Source: DATAQC01 sp038238185 (GTDB lineage Bacteria; Actinomycetota; Acidimicrobiia; Acidimicrobiales; AC-14). From it: 16,515 bases of DNA. This document shows, one piece after another, positions 7,123 to 13,613 of the stretch. Below the pieces are notes generated by a model. That model made no database searches and was not told where the DNA came from. It saw only the letters and a list, made by a program, of their open reading frames with translations. The stretch is taken from contig JBBRXY010000068.1 of the NCBI GenBank assembly GCA_038238185.1, forward strand, positions 1 to 16,515. Reading direction: 5' to 3'. The translations under genes and the position numbers were made by a program. Within the stretch, counting starts at the first letter, position 1. The number at the start of each line of letters is the position of its first letter.

Positions 7123-7138
7123 TGAACCGTACGTGAAC
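7123..7138. promoter_or_regulatory. Candidate GlnR half-site pair (AC-n9-AC)
   Basis: TGAAC at 7123-7127 and TGAAC at 7134-7138 place two AC dinucleotides exactly 9 bases apart, the core spacing of actinobacterial GlnR boxes (gTnAC-n6-GaAAC). Flanking matches are partial. It lies between the divergent glnA and glnA2 genes, about 16 bp upstream of the TTGACG at 7154-7159. A GlnR-like gene lies in the same cluster. Confidence 0.35.
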
Positions 7139-7165
7139 TGAGCGGCGAGCGCCTTGACGGCTGCG

Positions 7166-7194
7166 AAGATAGCGAACAGACACGAGGGCGACAA
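7166..7194 (-). promoter_or_regulatory. Candidate glnA promoter
   Basis: Read on the minus strand, TTGTCG (7194-7189) and TATCTT (7171-7166) are separated by 17 bp. Predicted transcription starts near 7159, giving glnA a leader of about 108 nt. The site occupies the DNA just upstream of glnA2, so the two divergent promoters probably overlap. Confidence 0.55.
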
Positions 7195-7220
7195 GAGTCC
7201 AGCACCTCGAGGAGGACATC

Positions 7221-8552
7221 ATGGAACGGCAGCAGGACTACGTGCTGCGGTCGGTGGAGGAACGGAACATCCGGTTCATCCGGCTGTGGTTCACCGACGT
7301 GCTGGGCCAGCTCAAGTCGATCGCCATCGTCCCCGGCGAGCTGGAGAACGCCTTCGAGGAGGGGATGACCTTCGACGGCTCGGCTGTCGACGGGTTCACG
7401 AGGGTCCAGGAGAGCGACATGCTCCTCCAACCCGACCCCAACACCTTCGAGCTCCTCCCATGGCGCGGGGAGGAGACGCCCGTGGCCCGCATGTTCTGCG
7501 ACGTCACCAACCTCGACGGCACCCCGTTCGAGGGTGACTCCCGTCACGTCCTGCGCCGCAACCTGGAGAAGGCCCGTGACCGCGGGTTCTCCTTCTACGT
7601 TGGGCCCGACATGGAGTTCTTCTACTTCGCCCGCCAGGAGGGGTCCGCCGCCCCCATGCCGCTCGACCACGGTTCCTACTTCGATCTAACCACCGTCGAC
7701 GTGGCCACCGACCTGCGCCGGCGCACGATCCTGGCCCTCGAGGGCATCGGCATCCCCGTGCGCTACAGCCACCACGAGGACAGTCCCAGCCAGCACGAGA
7801 TCGACCTGCGCTACACCGACGCCCTGACCATGGCCGACAACGTCACCACCTTCAAGCTGGTGGTGAAGGAGATCGCCCACGAGCGGGGGGTGCACGCGTC
7901 CTTCATGCCCAAGCCCATGGCCGGCGTGCAGGGCTCGGGCATGCACACCCACTTCTCGCTGTTCGAGGGCGACCAGAACGCCTTTCACGACCCCACCGAC
8001 GAGGCCAATCTCTCGGTCGTGGCCAAGGGCTTCATCGCCGGGCTGTTGGCCCACGCCCGGGAGATCACCGCCGTCACCAACCAGTGGGTCAACTCTTACA
8101 AGCGGCTCGTCACCGGGTTCGAGGCCCCGGTCTACGTGGCCTGGGCGCGCAACAACCGTTCGGCCCTGGTGCGGGTGCCGGGATCGAAGAAGGGCAAGAA
8201 CTCCTCAACCCGCATCGAGTTCCGCTCACCCGACCCGGCCTGCAACCCGTACCTGGGCTTCGCCGTCGTCCTGGCCGCCGGATTGCGGGGGATCGAGAAA
8301 TCCTACGAGCTGCCGCCCGAGCTCACCTCCAACCTCTACGAGATGACCCCCGAGGAGCGCATGGCCGAGGGCGTCGAGGAGCTTCCGGGATCGTTGGAGG
8401 AGGCGGTGGCCTGCATGGAGAACTCAGAGTTGGTGGCCGAGGCCCTCGGCGAGCACGTCTTCGAGTGGTTCATCCGCAGCAAGCGGGCCGAGTGGCGCGA
8501 CTACAAGACCCAGGTCACGCCGTTCGAGATCGACCGGTACCTCGACCTGTGA
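7221..8552 (+). CDS. glnA2: Glutamine synthetase-like protein, GlnA2 type
   Basis: This second type I glutamine synthetase (443 residues) has the shorter form without the beta-type insertion and resembles actinobacterial GlnA2: opening MERQQDYVLRSVEERNIRF, LWFTDVLGQLKS, FDGSAVDGF (51-59), MEFFYF (131-136), SFMPKPMAGVQGSGMHTH with Gln238 where GlnA has Asn, QWVNSYKRLV, NNRSALVRVP (311-320) and EFRSPDPACNPYL (333-345). LYEMTPEER contains Tyr373 at the place corresponding to the adenylylation tyrosine; as I recall the mycobacterial GlnA2 has Trp there. ATG 7221 is preceded by GAGGAGGA with ideal spacing. It may be a glutamine synthetase of secondary role or act on a related amine. The GlnR-like gene follows by about 34 bp, probably in the same transcript. 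Confidence 0.93.
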   Translation: MERQQDYVLRSVEERNIRFIRLWFTDVLGQLKSIAIVPGELENAFEEGMTFDGSAVDGFTRVQESDMLLQPDPNTFELLPWRGEETPVARMFCDVTNLDGTPFEGDSRHVLRRNLEKARDRGFSFYVGPDMEFFYFARQEGSAAPMPLDHGSYFDLTTVDVATDLRRRTILALEGIGIPVRYSHHEDSPSQHEIDLRYTDALTMADNVTTFKLVVKEIAHERGVHASFMPKPMAGVQGSGMHTHFSLFEGDQNAFHDPTDEANLSVVAKGFIAGLLAHAREITAVTNQWVNSYKRLVTGFEAPVYVAWARNNRSALVRVPGSKKGKNSSTRIEFRSPDPACNPYLGFAVVLAAGLRGIEKSYELPPELTSNLYEMTPEERMAEGVEELPGSLEEAVACMENSELVAEALGEHVFEWFIRSKRAEWRDYKTQVTPFEIDRYLDL

Positions 8553-8586
8553 CCAGACCCACTCCGAGTGATGGCCCCTTAGCGTG

Positions 8587-9267
8587 ATGGAACCGCTTCT
8601 CGTCCATCCCAACCCGGCACCACCGGGGCTCACCGGCGTCCTCGACCGCTTGGGCTACCCGTGGCTCGCGGCCGCCGGGGCCGACGAGGCCACGCGCGTC
8701 GAGCCCAAGGACGGCTGGGCCGGCGGTATCGTGAGCGCCGAGGCCGACGGCGAGGGCGCTTTTGCCACGTGTCGTCTACTGCGCAAGCGCGACGTCCCCC
8801 TAAATCCGCTCCTGCTCATCGTGGCCGGCGCCCAGCTCGACGACCTCGAGCTGCGGGAGGACCTCTTCGACGACTTCTGCGTGGGCCCGGTCGAGCCGCG
8901 AGAGCTGGAGGCTCGGCTCAAGCACCTGTTCTGGCGCACGGGCACGGGTACCCGGCCCGAGCTGATCGAGTACGGCCAGCTCATGCTCAACCTGGAGACC
9001 TACCAGGCCGCCATCGACGGGCGTCCCCTCGATCTCACCTTCATGGAGTACGAGCTGCTGAAGTTCCTCGCCACCCATCCCGGCAAGGTCTTCACCCGCG
9101 AGACCCTGCTCTCACGGGTTTGGGGCTACGAGTACTACGGCGGCGCCCGCACCGTCGACGTCCACATCCGCCGCCTGCGGGCCAAGCTCACCGAGGAGCA
9201 CGCCCACCTGATCCAGACCGTGCGCTCGGTGGGCTACCGCTTCGGCCAATCCCGCTGGAGCCTCTGA
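8587..9267 (+). CDS. glnR: GlnR-like OmpR-family regulator with degenerate receiver domain
   Basis: The 226-residue protein has a receiver-like N-terminal domain (about 1-115) and an OmpR/PhoB winged helix (about 128-220). The winged helix is very close to actinobacterial GlnR: LDLTFMEYELLKFLATHPG, VFTRETLL, VWGYEYYGGARTVDVHIRRL and TVRSVGYRF. In the receiver, the strand that should end in the phosphorylated Asp reads GGIVSAEADGEG without an Asp at the expected site, and the usual Lys-Pro after strand 5 is GPVEP. This fits GlnR, an orphan regulator working without phosphorylation. No histidine kinase is adjacent. ATG 8587 or GTG 8584 may be used; no ribosome-binding site is obvious. It likely regulates the neighbouring glutamine synthetase genes and other nitrogen genes. 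Confidence 0.85.
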   Translation: MEPLLVHPNPAPPGLTGVLDRLGYPWLAAAGADEATRVEPKDGWAGGIVSAEADGEGAFATCRLLRKRDVPLNPLLLIVAGAQLDDLELREDLFDDFCVGPVEPRELEARLKHLFWRTGTGTRPELIEYGQLMLNLETYQAAIDGRPLDLTFMEYELLKFLATHPGKVFTRETLLSRVWGYEYYGGARTVDVHIRRLRAKLTEEHAHLIQTVRSVGYRFGQSRWSL

Positions 9268-9365
9268 CCAAGTAGGAGGTCCTCGACGGTGATGGACCGG
9301 TGATCCGGGACCGTGTCGTCGAGCTCGGCTCCGATTCGGCGCAGGACCCGACGGTCGGCCGGAGT
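9234..9365 (-). other. In-frame open extension after the DsbA-like stop codon
   Basis: Directly after the TGA of the DsbA-like gene (9366-9368, minus strand) the same frame stays open for 43 codons to TAG at 9234-9236. The predicted residues look protein-like (for example RVLRRIGAELDDTV and ITVEDLLLGQRLQRDW) and most codons end in G or C. There is no ATG, GTG or TTG in it, and its end overlaps the 3' end of the GlnR-like gene. It could be a decayed C-terminal fragment, a readthrough extension, or chance. Confidence 0.2.
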
Positions 9366-9971
9366 TCAGCGGGGGATCGACGTGTGCTTGAGCTCGTTGA
9401 GCTCCGGCCACGAGCCCACCAGGTCGAGGATTCGCTCCACCGTGTTCACGGCCATGTCGGCATCGCCCTCCGGTCGGTTCATCACCCGGACGAACACCCC
9501 GCGGTTGCCGACGATCACCGTGGGCACGCCGAACACGCCATGATCGGCCACGGCCGCCTCGTGCTCCTTGCGGAAGGTCTCCCGGGGAACTCCGCCGGCC
9601 ACGTCGGCCATCACCGCGGCGGCGTCGACTCCGGCCTCGTCGAGCACCCCGCTCACGACCTCGGGATCACGCAGGTCGAGACCGCGGTCGTGGCGAGCCT
9701 GGAACAGGGCCCGGTGGACGGCGGTGAGCGCCTCCGGGAAGCGGTCGCGCACGGCGATACCGGCTTCGTTGGCCAGCAGGCCCGGGGTGGGCTCGGCCCG
9801 GTCCCAGACGTCGGGCTCGCCCTCCTCGACGTGGGCTTGGTCGAGGGAGAACGGCACGAAGGTGACGTCCCAGTCCGCCCCGGCGGCCAGGCCGTCGAGG
9901 ACGTGCTCCCAGAAGTTGCGGGCGAACGGGCATCGGTAATCCCAGGTGAGGGCGAACTGGCGGTGGCTCAT
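9366..9971 (-). CDS. DsbA-family thioredoxin-fold protein with a single active-site cysteine
   Basis: The 201-residue cytoplasmic protein (no signal peptide) resembles the DsbA/FrnE/2-hydroxychromene-2-carboxylate isomerase group. The active-site segment is DYRCPFARNFW with Cys14; the second Cys of a CxxC motif is replaced by Ala17. The conserved cis-proline loop is FGVPTVIV (Pro150), and the C-terminus PELNELKHTSIPR looks like a natural family ending. A single Cys argues against a simple disulfide oxidase and for a reductase or glutathione-transferase-like role, possibly with mycothiol; this is inference. ATG 9971 has no ribosome-binding site but lies nine bases after a TACGTT hexamer (9986-9981), so the mRNA may be leaderless. 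Confidence 0.82.
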   Translation of the reverse strand: MSHRQFALTWDYRCPFARNFWEHVLDGLAAGADWDVTFVPFSLDQAHVEEGEPDVWDRAEPTPGLLANEAGIAVRDRFPEALTAVHRALFQARHDRGLDLRDPEVVSGVLDEAGVDAAAVMADVAGGVPRETFRKEHEAAVADHGVFGVPTVIVGNRGVFVRVMNRPEGDADMAVNTVERILDLVGSWPELNELKHTSIPR

Positions 9972-9980
9972 AGGAGAGCC

Positions 9981-9986
9981 AACGTA
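9981..9986 (-). promoter_or_regulatory. Candidate -10 element for the DsbA-like gene
   Basis: TACGTT read on the minus strand ends nine bases before the ATG at 9971, so transcription would begin within about three bases of the start codon. No good -35 element is visible at 16-18 bp. Confidence 0.3.
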
Positions 9987-10125
9987 CCCATCTACAGGCC
10001 GATTCCATCACCGGCGAGACGAGGTGACCGAGAAATCCTGATGTGCCGGCAGCTTCGGACTACATGTATCAGCCCGATCTGCCGACACTCCTTGTAGGAG
10101 AAGGCACACGAAAGGAGCATCGGCC

Positions 10126-10335
10126 ATGACCTCGGAACAGCACGCAGCGTTGCGGAGGCTTGAAGGTCGGACGGTGCACGTGGCGCTGGCCGGCGGCTCC
10201 CGCCTCGACGACGTGGAACTCGTGTCCACCAGGCGCGGCACCTGTTGGGTGTTCGCCAACGGCGAGGACCTGTTCGTCAACGTCGACGACGTCCTCGAGG
10301 TGTGGGAGTCCCACACTGCTCGTTCGGCCGCCTGA
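10126..10335 (+). CDS. Small hypothetical protein (69 aa)
   Basis: A 69-residue, mostly beta-type soluble protein (TVHVALAGGSRLDDVELVS, GTCWVFANGEDLFVNVDDVLEVWE) with no signal peptide or membrane segment. I do not recognise the family. The alternating hydrophobic strands and the length suggest a small barrel, perhaps Sm-like or SH3-like, but this is a guess. Expression is well supported: AAAGGAG at 10111-10117 sits eight bases before ATG 10126, one of the strongest ribosome-binding sites in the window. It is followed after about 95 bp by the DinG-like helicase on the same strand. The upstream 154 bp to the divergent DsbA-like gene hold the 8-bp palindrome TACATGTA at 10061-10068 and otherwise no clear signals. 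Confidence 0.7.
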   Translation: MTSEQHAALRRLEGRTVHVALAGGSRLDDVELVSTRRGTCWVFANGEDLFVNVDDVLEVWESHTARSAA

Positions 10336-10429
10336 ACCGAACTCAGAGAGCGACCCCGACACTGGATCGGGCGGCGACAACCGACCCCGATGCGCGATGC
10401 AAGGGCTGCAGCGTGCTGAAGTAGGACCG

Positions 10430-12280
10430 GTGCGAGCCGAGATCGCCCTTCAAAAGTTGGCGGCCGGGCTCGACGGCGGCGGCGAGGACCGGGCCGGCCA
10501 GCTCGCCATGGCCGAAGCGGTGGCCCGAGCCGTGGCCGACGAGCGGCCGTTGGTGGTGCGGGCGGGCACGGGCACGGGCAAGACGTGGGCTTACCTGGTG
10601 GGTGCCCTGGTGGGAACGGCCGAGGTCAAGGTGGTCGTGGCCACCGCCACCAAGGCCCTGCAGGACCAAGTGGCCGGCAAGGACCTTCCCGCCGTGGCCG
10701 CCGTCGGGCTCCGGCCCGGCCTGACCTGGGCCGTGCTCAAGGGCCGGAGCAACTATCTGTGTCGCCAGGCTGCGGCCGAGGTCGAGCGGGCCGACAACAC
10801 CCCCCGGCTCGGCCTCGAGGGTGGAGGGTTAGGCGCCGCCGTCGGCAAGGAGGTGACCCGGCTGCTGGCATGGGCCGAGGACACCCAGAGCGGTGATCGG
10901 GCCGAACTGGACTTCGAGCCCAGCGCCGCGGCCTGGTCGTCGGTGAGCGTCGGGTCCGACCAGTGCCCGGGTGCACAGGAGTGCCCGAGCGGGGGGAGCT
11001 GCTTCGCCGAGGCCGCCTACGTGCGGGCGAGGGAGGCCGACGTGGTCGTCGTCAACCTCCACCTGCTCGGCGCCCACGTGGCGTCGGGCGGCTATGTGCT
11101 GCCCGAGCACGACGTCCTTGTCATCGACGAGGCCCACGAGGCGGCCGATGTCATGGCCAACGCCCTCGGCGTCTCGCTCACCCCGGGGCGTGTGGCGGCG
11201 GTGTCGCGGCTGGCCTCCGCAGCAGGATTGGCCCGGCACGGCGGAAGCCTCGACCGGGTCCTTGCGCCGCTGGTGGGGACCCGTCTGACTACGGGAGCGA
11301 TGGGCGAGGCCTCGGTCGGCGAGGCCCTCACCGACCTGGCCGAAGCGGTTCGACGCGAGCGGGGAGCGCTTCGCGGCCTCGACGACGATCCCGCCCTCAA
11401 GGCCCGTCGGGAACGGGCGGCCAAGGCCCTGGACTCCCTCGGCGCCGACGTCGAGACCGTCCTGGGTGGGGAACGCGAGATGGTCACCTGGGTCGAGCAG
11501 TCCGGGTCACAACCGGCCCTGCGGGTGGCCCCGGTCGACGTGGGCGGCGAGCTGGCTCGGGTGGCCTGGTCGGCGGCGACGCCGATCCTGACGTCGGCGA
11601 CCATCCCGCCCGGGCTCGGCCAACGGCTCGGACTCCGGAGCGACGCCGACGACCTCGATGTGGGCAGCCCCTTCGACTATCGCCAACGCGCCCTGCTCTA
11701 CGTGCCCCGGCTGGTCGATCCACGCCATCCCGACCACGAGGCGCAGGCCCACGCCGAGCTCGAGTTCCTGATCACCGCCGCGGGCGGGCGCACGCTGGCC
11801 CTGTTCACGTCGTGGCGGGCCATGCGGGCGGCCCACGGCGCCCTGGCCCACCGGCTGCCCTATCGCGTGCTGGCCCAGGACGACCTGCCGAAGCCCGCCC
11901 TGCTCGACGTGTTCCGGTCGGACGAGAAGTCGTGCCTGTTTGCCACCATGGGCTTCTGGCAGGGCGTCGACGTCCCCGGCCGGGCCTGCACCCTGGTGGT
12001 CATCGACCGCCTTCCCTTCCCCAGGCCCGACGAGCCCGTCGCCCAGGCCCGCCGCGAGCGAGCGGGCCCGGCCGCCTTCGCCACCGTCGACCTGCCTCAC
12101 GTGGCCACCCGGCTGGCCCAGGGCGCCGGGCGCCTTATCCGCAGCGACACCGATCGGGGCGTCGTTGCCGTCCTCGATCCCCGGCTGGCCGAGTCGTCCT
12201 ACCGCCCCGCCATCCTGGCGGCGCTGCCGCCCATGCGTCGCACCCGCGATCGCTCCGACGTCACCGCCTTCTTCGCCTGA
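10430..12280 (+). CDS. dinG: DinG/XPD-type ATP-dependent DNA helicase with Fe-S cysteines
   Basis: This superfamily 2 helicase (616 residues from GTG 10430) has Walker A RAGTGTGKT (44-52), the Fe-S cysteine set Cys111, Cys179, Cys185 and Cys191 (the last three in QCPGAQECPSGGSC), the DEAH box in VIDEAHEAAD (231-240), TSATI in the second half and motif VI QGAGRLIR. These are the marks of the DinG/XPD/RAD3 family, 5'-to-3' helicases that unwind DNA, R-loops or forked structures during repair. There is no N-terminal exonuclease domain. GTG 10430 has AGGA three bases upstream and begins close to the conserved region; ATG 10397 is in frame, adds 11 residues and lacks a ribosome-binding site. A large hairpin follows 33 bp after the stop. 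Confidence 0.92.
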   Translation: MRAEIALQKLAAGLDGGGEDRAGQLAMAEAVARAVADERPLVVRAGTGTGKTWAYLVGALVGTAEVKVVVATATKALQDQVAGKDLPAVAAVGLRPGLTWAVLKGRSNYLCRQAAAEVERADNTPRLGLEGGGLGAAVGKEVTRLLAWAEDTQSGDRAELDFEPSAAAWSSVSVGSDQCPGAQECPSGGSCFAEAAYVRAREADVVVVNLHLLGAHVASGGYVLPEHDVLVIDEAHEAADVMANALGVSLTPGRVAAVSRLASAAGLARHGGSLDRVLAPLVGTRLTTGAMGEASVGEALTDLAEAVRRERGALRGLDDDPALKARRERAAKALDSLGADVETVLGGEREMVTWVEQSGSQPALRVAPVDVGGELARVAWSAATPILTSATIPPGLGQRLGLRSDADDLDVGSPFDYRQRALLYVPRLVDPRHPDHEAQAHAELEFLITAAGGRTLALFTSWRAMRAAHGALAHRLPYRVLAQDDLPKPALLDVFRSDEKSCLFATMGFWQGVDVPGRACTLVVIDRLPFPRPDEPVAQARRERAGPAAFATVDLPHVATRLAQGAGRLIRSDTDRGVVAVLDPRLAESSYRPAILAALPPMRRTRDRSDVTAFFA

Positions 12281-12312
12281 CCCTCACCGTACTTGGCGCG
12301 CTCGACGACGCT

Positions 12313-12343
12313 ATGGGGTGATCAGCGGACTGCGTCGCCCCAT
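12313..12343. terminator. Long hairpin after the helicase gene
   Basis: ATGGGGTGA (12313-12321) pairs with TCGCCCCAT (12335-12343) over nine positions with one G-U, and an inner CAG/CTG stem closes a CGGA loop (12323-12332). It begins 33 bp after the dinG stop, between convergent genes. There is no T-tract, so it is either a U-tract-less terminator or an mRNA end-stabilising structure. Confidence 0.45.
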
Positions 12344-12385
12344 GCGGCATCATCCGAATGGTCGACATGTCATCAGACACGGAGG

Positions 12386-12402
12386 CGCCACCAAGGGTGG
12401 CG
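12386..12402. terminator. GC-rich hairpin downstream of the DUF1232 gene
   Basis: CGCCACC (12386-12392) and GGTGGCG (12396-12402) form a perfect 7-bp stem with a 3-base loop, about 60 bp beyond the stop of the minus-strand DUF1232 gene. No T-tract is seen. With the hairpin at 12313-12343 it makes up most of the structure in the 182-bp convergent gap, which otherwise holds no convincing gene. Confidence 0.35.
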
Positions 12403-12462
12403 GGTTGTCGGCTGGATGCGGGCCTCGAGGCCGTCGGAGTCACGCACTCTCCGCGGGCGTGC

Positions 12463-12852
12463 CTACACGCGTGCGAGCCGGAGGATCCGTTCGAGCGTGT
12501 CGGCGTCGCCGTTCCAATGAGCGGCGACCCGTTCGCGGCCGGCGCTGGCCATGAGGTGCCGGACTGCCCACGCCACGATGATGACGTCGTCGAGTTGGCC
12601 GATGCCCGGGATGAAATCGGGGATGAGGTCGATTGGTATCGCCAGGTAGACGAGGGCGAGCGCTGGGGCGAGCTTCGCCCCGCGAGGCACCGCCGGGTCG
12701 CGGATGACATCTCGGAGCAGGGTGAGGCAATCGGGGATGAGTCGGACCACCTCGACCAACGCGGAACGGTTACGTCTGGCGCTGAGAGCAGCGATGAAGA
12801 GGATCGCAGAGAGTGCGCCGAGGATGAGGAAGATCCACCACAACCAGCGCAT
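12463..12852 (-). CDS. DUF1232 (YkvA-like) small membrane protein
   Basis: The 129-residue product has an N-terminal hydrophobic helix (about 4-23, WLWWIFLILGALSAILFIAA) followed by an amphipathic region and the DUF1232 signature YLAIPIDLIPDFIPGIGQLDD (70-89), ending in a hydrophobic helix IIVAWAVRHL. DUF1232 proteins are widespread small membrane-associated proteins without settled function. ATG 12852 lies six bases after the stop of the CDF transporter gene, so the two are surely one transcript. The pairing could point to a role beside metal transport, but that is inference from position alone. Confidence 0.82.
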   Translation of the reverse strand: MRWLWWIFLILGALSAILFIAALSARRNRSALVEVVRLIPDCLTLLRDVIRDPAVPRGAKLAPALALVYLAIPIDLIPDFIPGIGQLDDVIIVAWAVRHLMASAGRERVAAHWNGDADTLERILRLARV

Positions 12853-12858
12853 CGTTGC

Positions 12859-13503
12859 TCAGCAGCAATCGTCGACGTGGTCGGCGGTGAGCGCTTTGCG
12901 TCCTTCCATGAGAAGGAACACGACCACGCCAAGAGCGGCCAACGGGTCGGCCCACCACCAGCCGAACGCGGCGTTGAGCACGAGGCCGCTGACGACGACC
13001 GCGGAGAGGTAGGCGCAAGCGCGGGTTTGGGCGCTGTCAGCTTCGGCAGCTCGGCTGTCGAGAGCGACGGCCACGCGTCGCTTGCGCCGGGCCAAGACGG
13101 GCATGACGACGAGGGACAGAAGCGTGACGGCGATGCCCACCGGCGAGGCGTTCGGCCGTTCCTGCAGGGCGAGGGACCGAACGGCTTCGTAGGCGACGAA
13201 GGCGGCCAGGACCACGAAGCTCGCGCCGATCGCTCGCACGGCCACGCGTTCGACTTGTTCGACGCGGCGGGGGTCGCGCCGCTCGGCGCCGAGCCGCCAC
13301 AGGAGCACCGTGGCGGAGATCGATTCGACGGCGCTGTCGAGCCCGAAGCCGGCAAGGGCGCGGCTGCCCGCGACGACAGCGGCGGCGATGGCGACGATTC
13401 CTTCGACGACGTTCCAGCTGACGGTGAACACGGCCAGTTGCTTCGCCCGTCTCAACAGATCGTGGCGACCGGCCTCCAAATCGGTCGGGTGTCGAGCGCT
13501 CAT
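12859..13503 (-). CDS. Cation diffusion facilitator-type transporter (membrane domain only)
   Basis: A 214-residue membrane protein of the cation-efflux type. Hydrophobic segments lie at about 22-45, 50-70, 88-112, 120-137, 163-180 and 184-201. Putative metal-site acidic residues appear in GFGLDSAVES (Asp56, Glu60) and in EADSAQTRAC (Asp156), with Asp186 in WWWADPLAAL. The cytoplasmic C-terminal ferredoxin-like domain of full CDF proteins (about 300 residues) is absent; instead the protein ends DHVDDCC, a Cys pair that may bind a soft metal. ATG 13503 directly follows the TGA of an ArsR-like remnant, so the gene was probably once controlled by a metal-sensing repressor. Expected role: export of a divalent or soft metal. 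Confidence 0.82.
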   Translation of the reverse strand: MSARHPTDLEAGRHDLLRRAKQLAVFTVSWNVVEGIVAIAAAVVAGSRALAGFGLDSAVESISATVLLWRLGAERRDPRRVEQVERVAVRAIGASFVVLAAFVAYEAVRSLALQERPNASPVGIAVTLLSLVVMPVLARRKRRVAVALDSRAAEADSAQTRACAYLSAVVVSGLVLNAAFGWWWADPLAALGVVVFLLMEGRKALTADHVDDCC

Positions 13504-13612
13504 TCAGGCCTCGCAGGTGGTGGTCAGGTCCAACGAGGCGAGCAACCGCAGGGCCTCGCCCACGCGGGGATCGGCGAGGTCATAGCGCAGCCGTCGAGGT
13601 CCAAGGTGGTCA
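13504..13612 (-). pseudogene. C-terminal remnant of an ArsR/SmtB-type repressor
   Basis: The minus-strand frame ending in TGA at 13504-13506, immediately before the CDF ATG, encodes about 35 residues including GPRRLRYDLADPRV followed by GEALRLLASLDL and TTTCEA. The RRLRY-DLADPRV-EALR pattern is the wing and last helix of ArsR-family metal repressors, which often precede CDF genes. No start codon exists in this frame, and the DNA-binding helices are missing because the ridA-like gene ends exactly where the similarity stops (13614). I infer a deletion or rearrangement that removed the 5' two thirds. A database search with these residues would confirm it. Confidence 0.55.
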
Positions 13613-13613
13613 C

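Noticed and set aside
7052..7160. Glutamine riboswitch in the glnA leader
   Set aside because: The predicted leader is about 108 nt, but I could not find a convincing conserved glnA-motif fold; its length alone is not evidence.
9366..9368. TGA as a selenocysteine codon joining the DsbA-like protein to its downstream extension
   Set aside because: No SECIS-like structure was seen, the protein ends in a family-typical C-terminus, and TGA is used as an ordinary stop by neighbouring genes.
10355..10371. CCCGA/TCGGG hairpin between the 69-aa gene and dinG
   Set aside because: Five base pairs with a seven-base loop is common by chance at this GC content.
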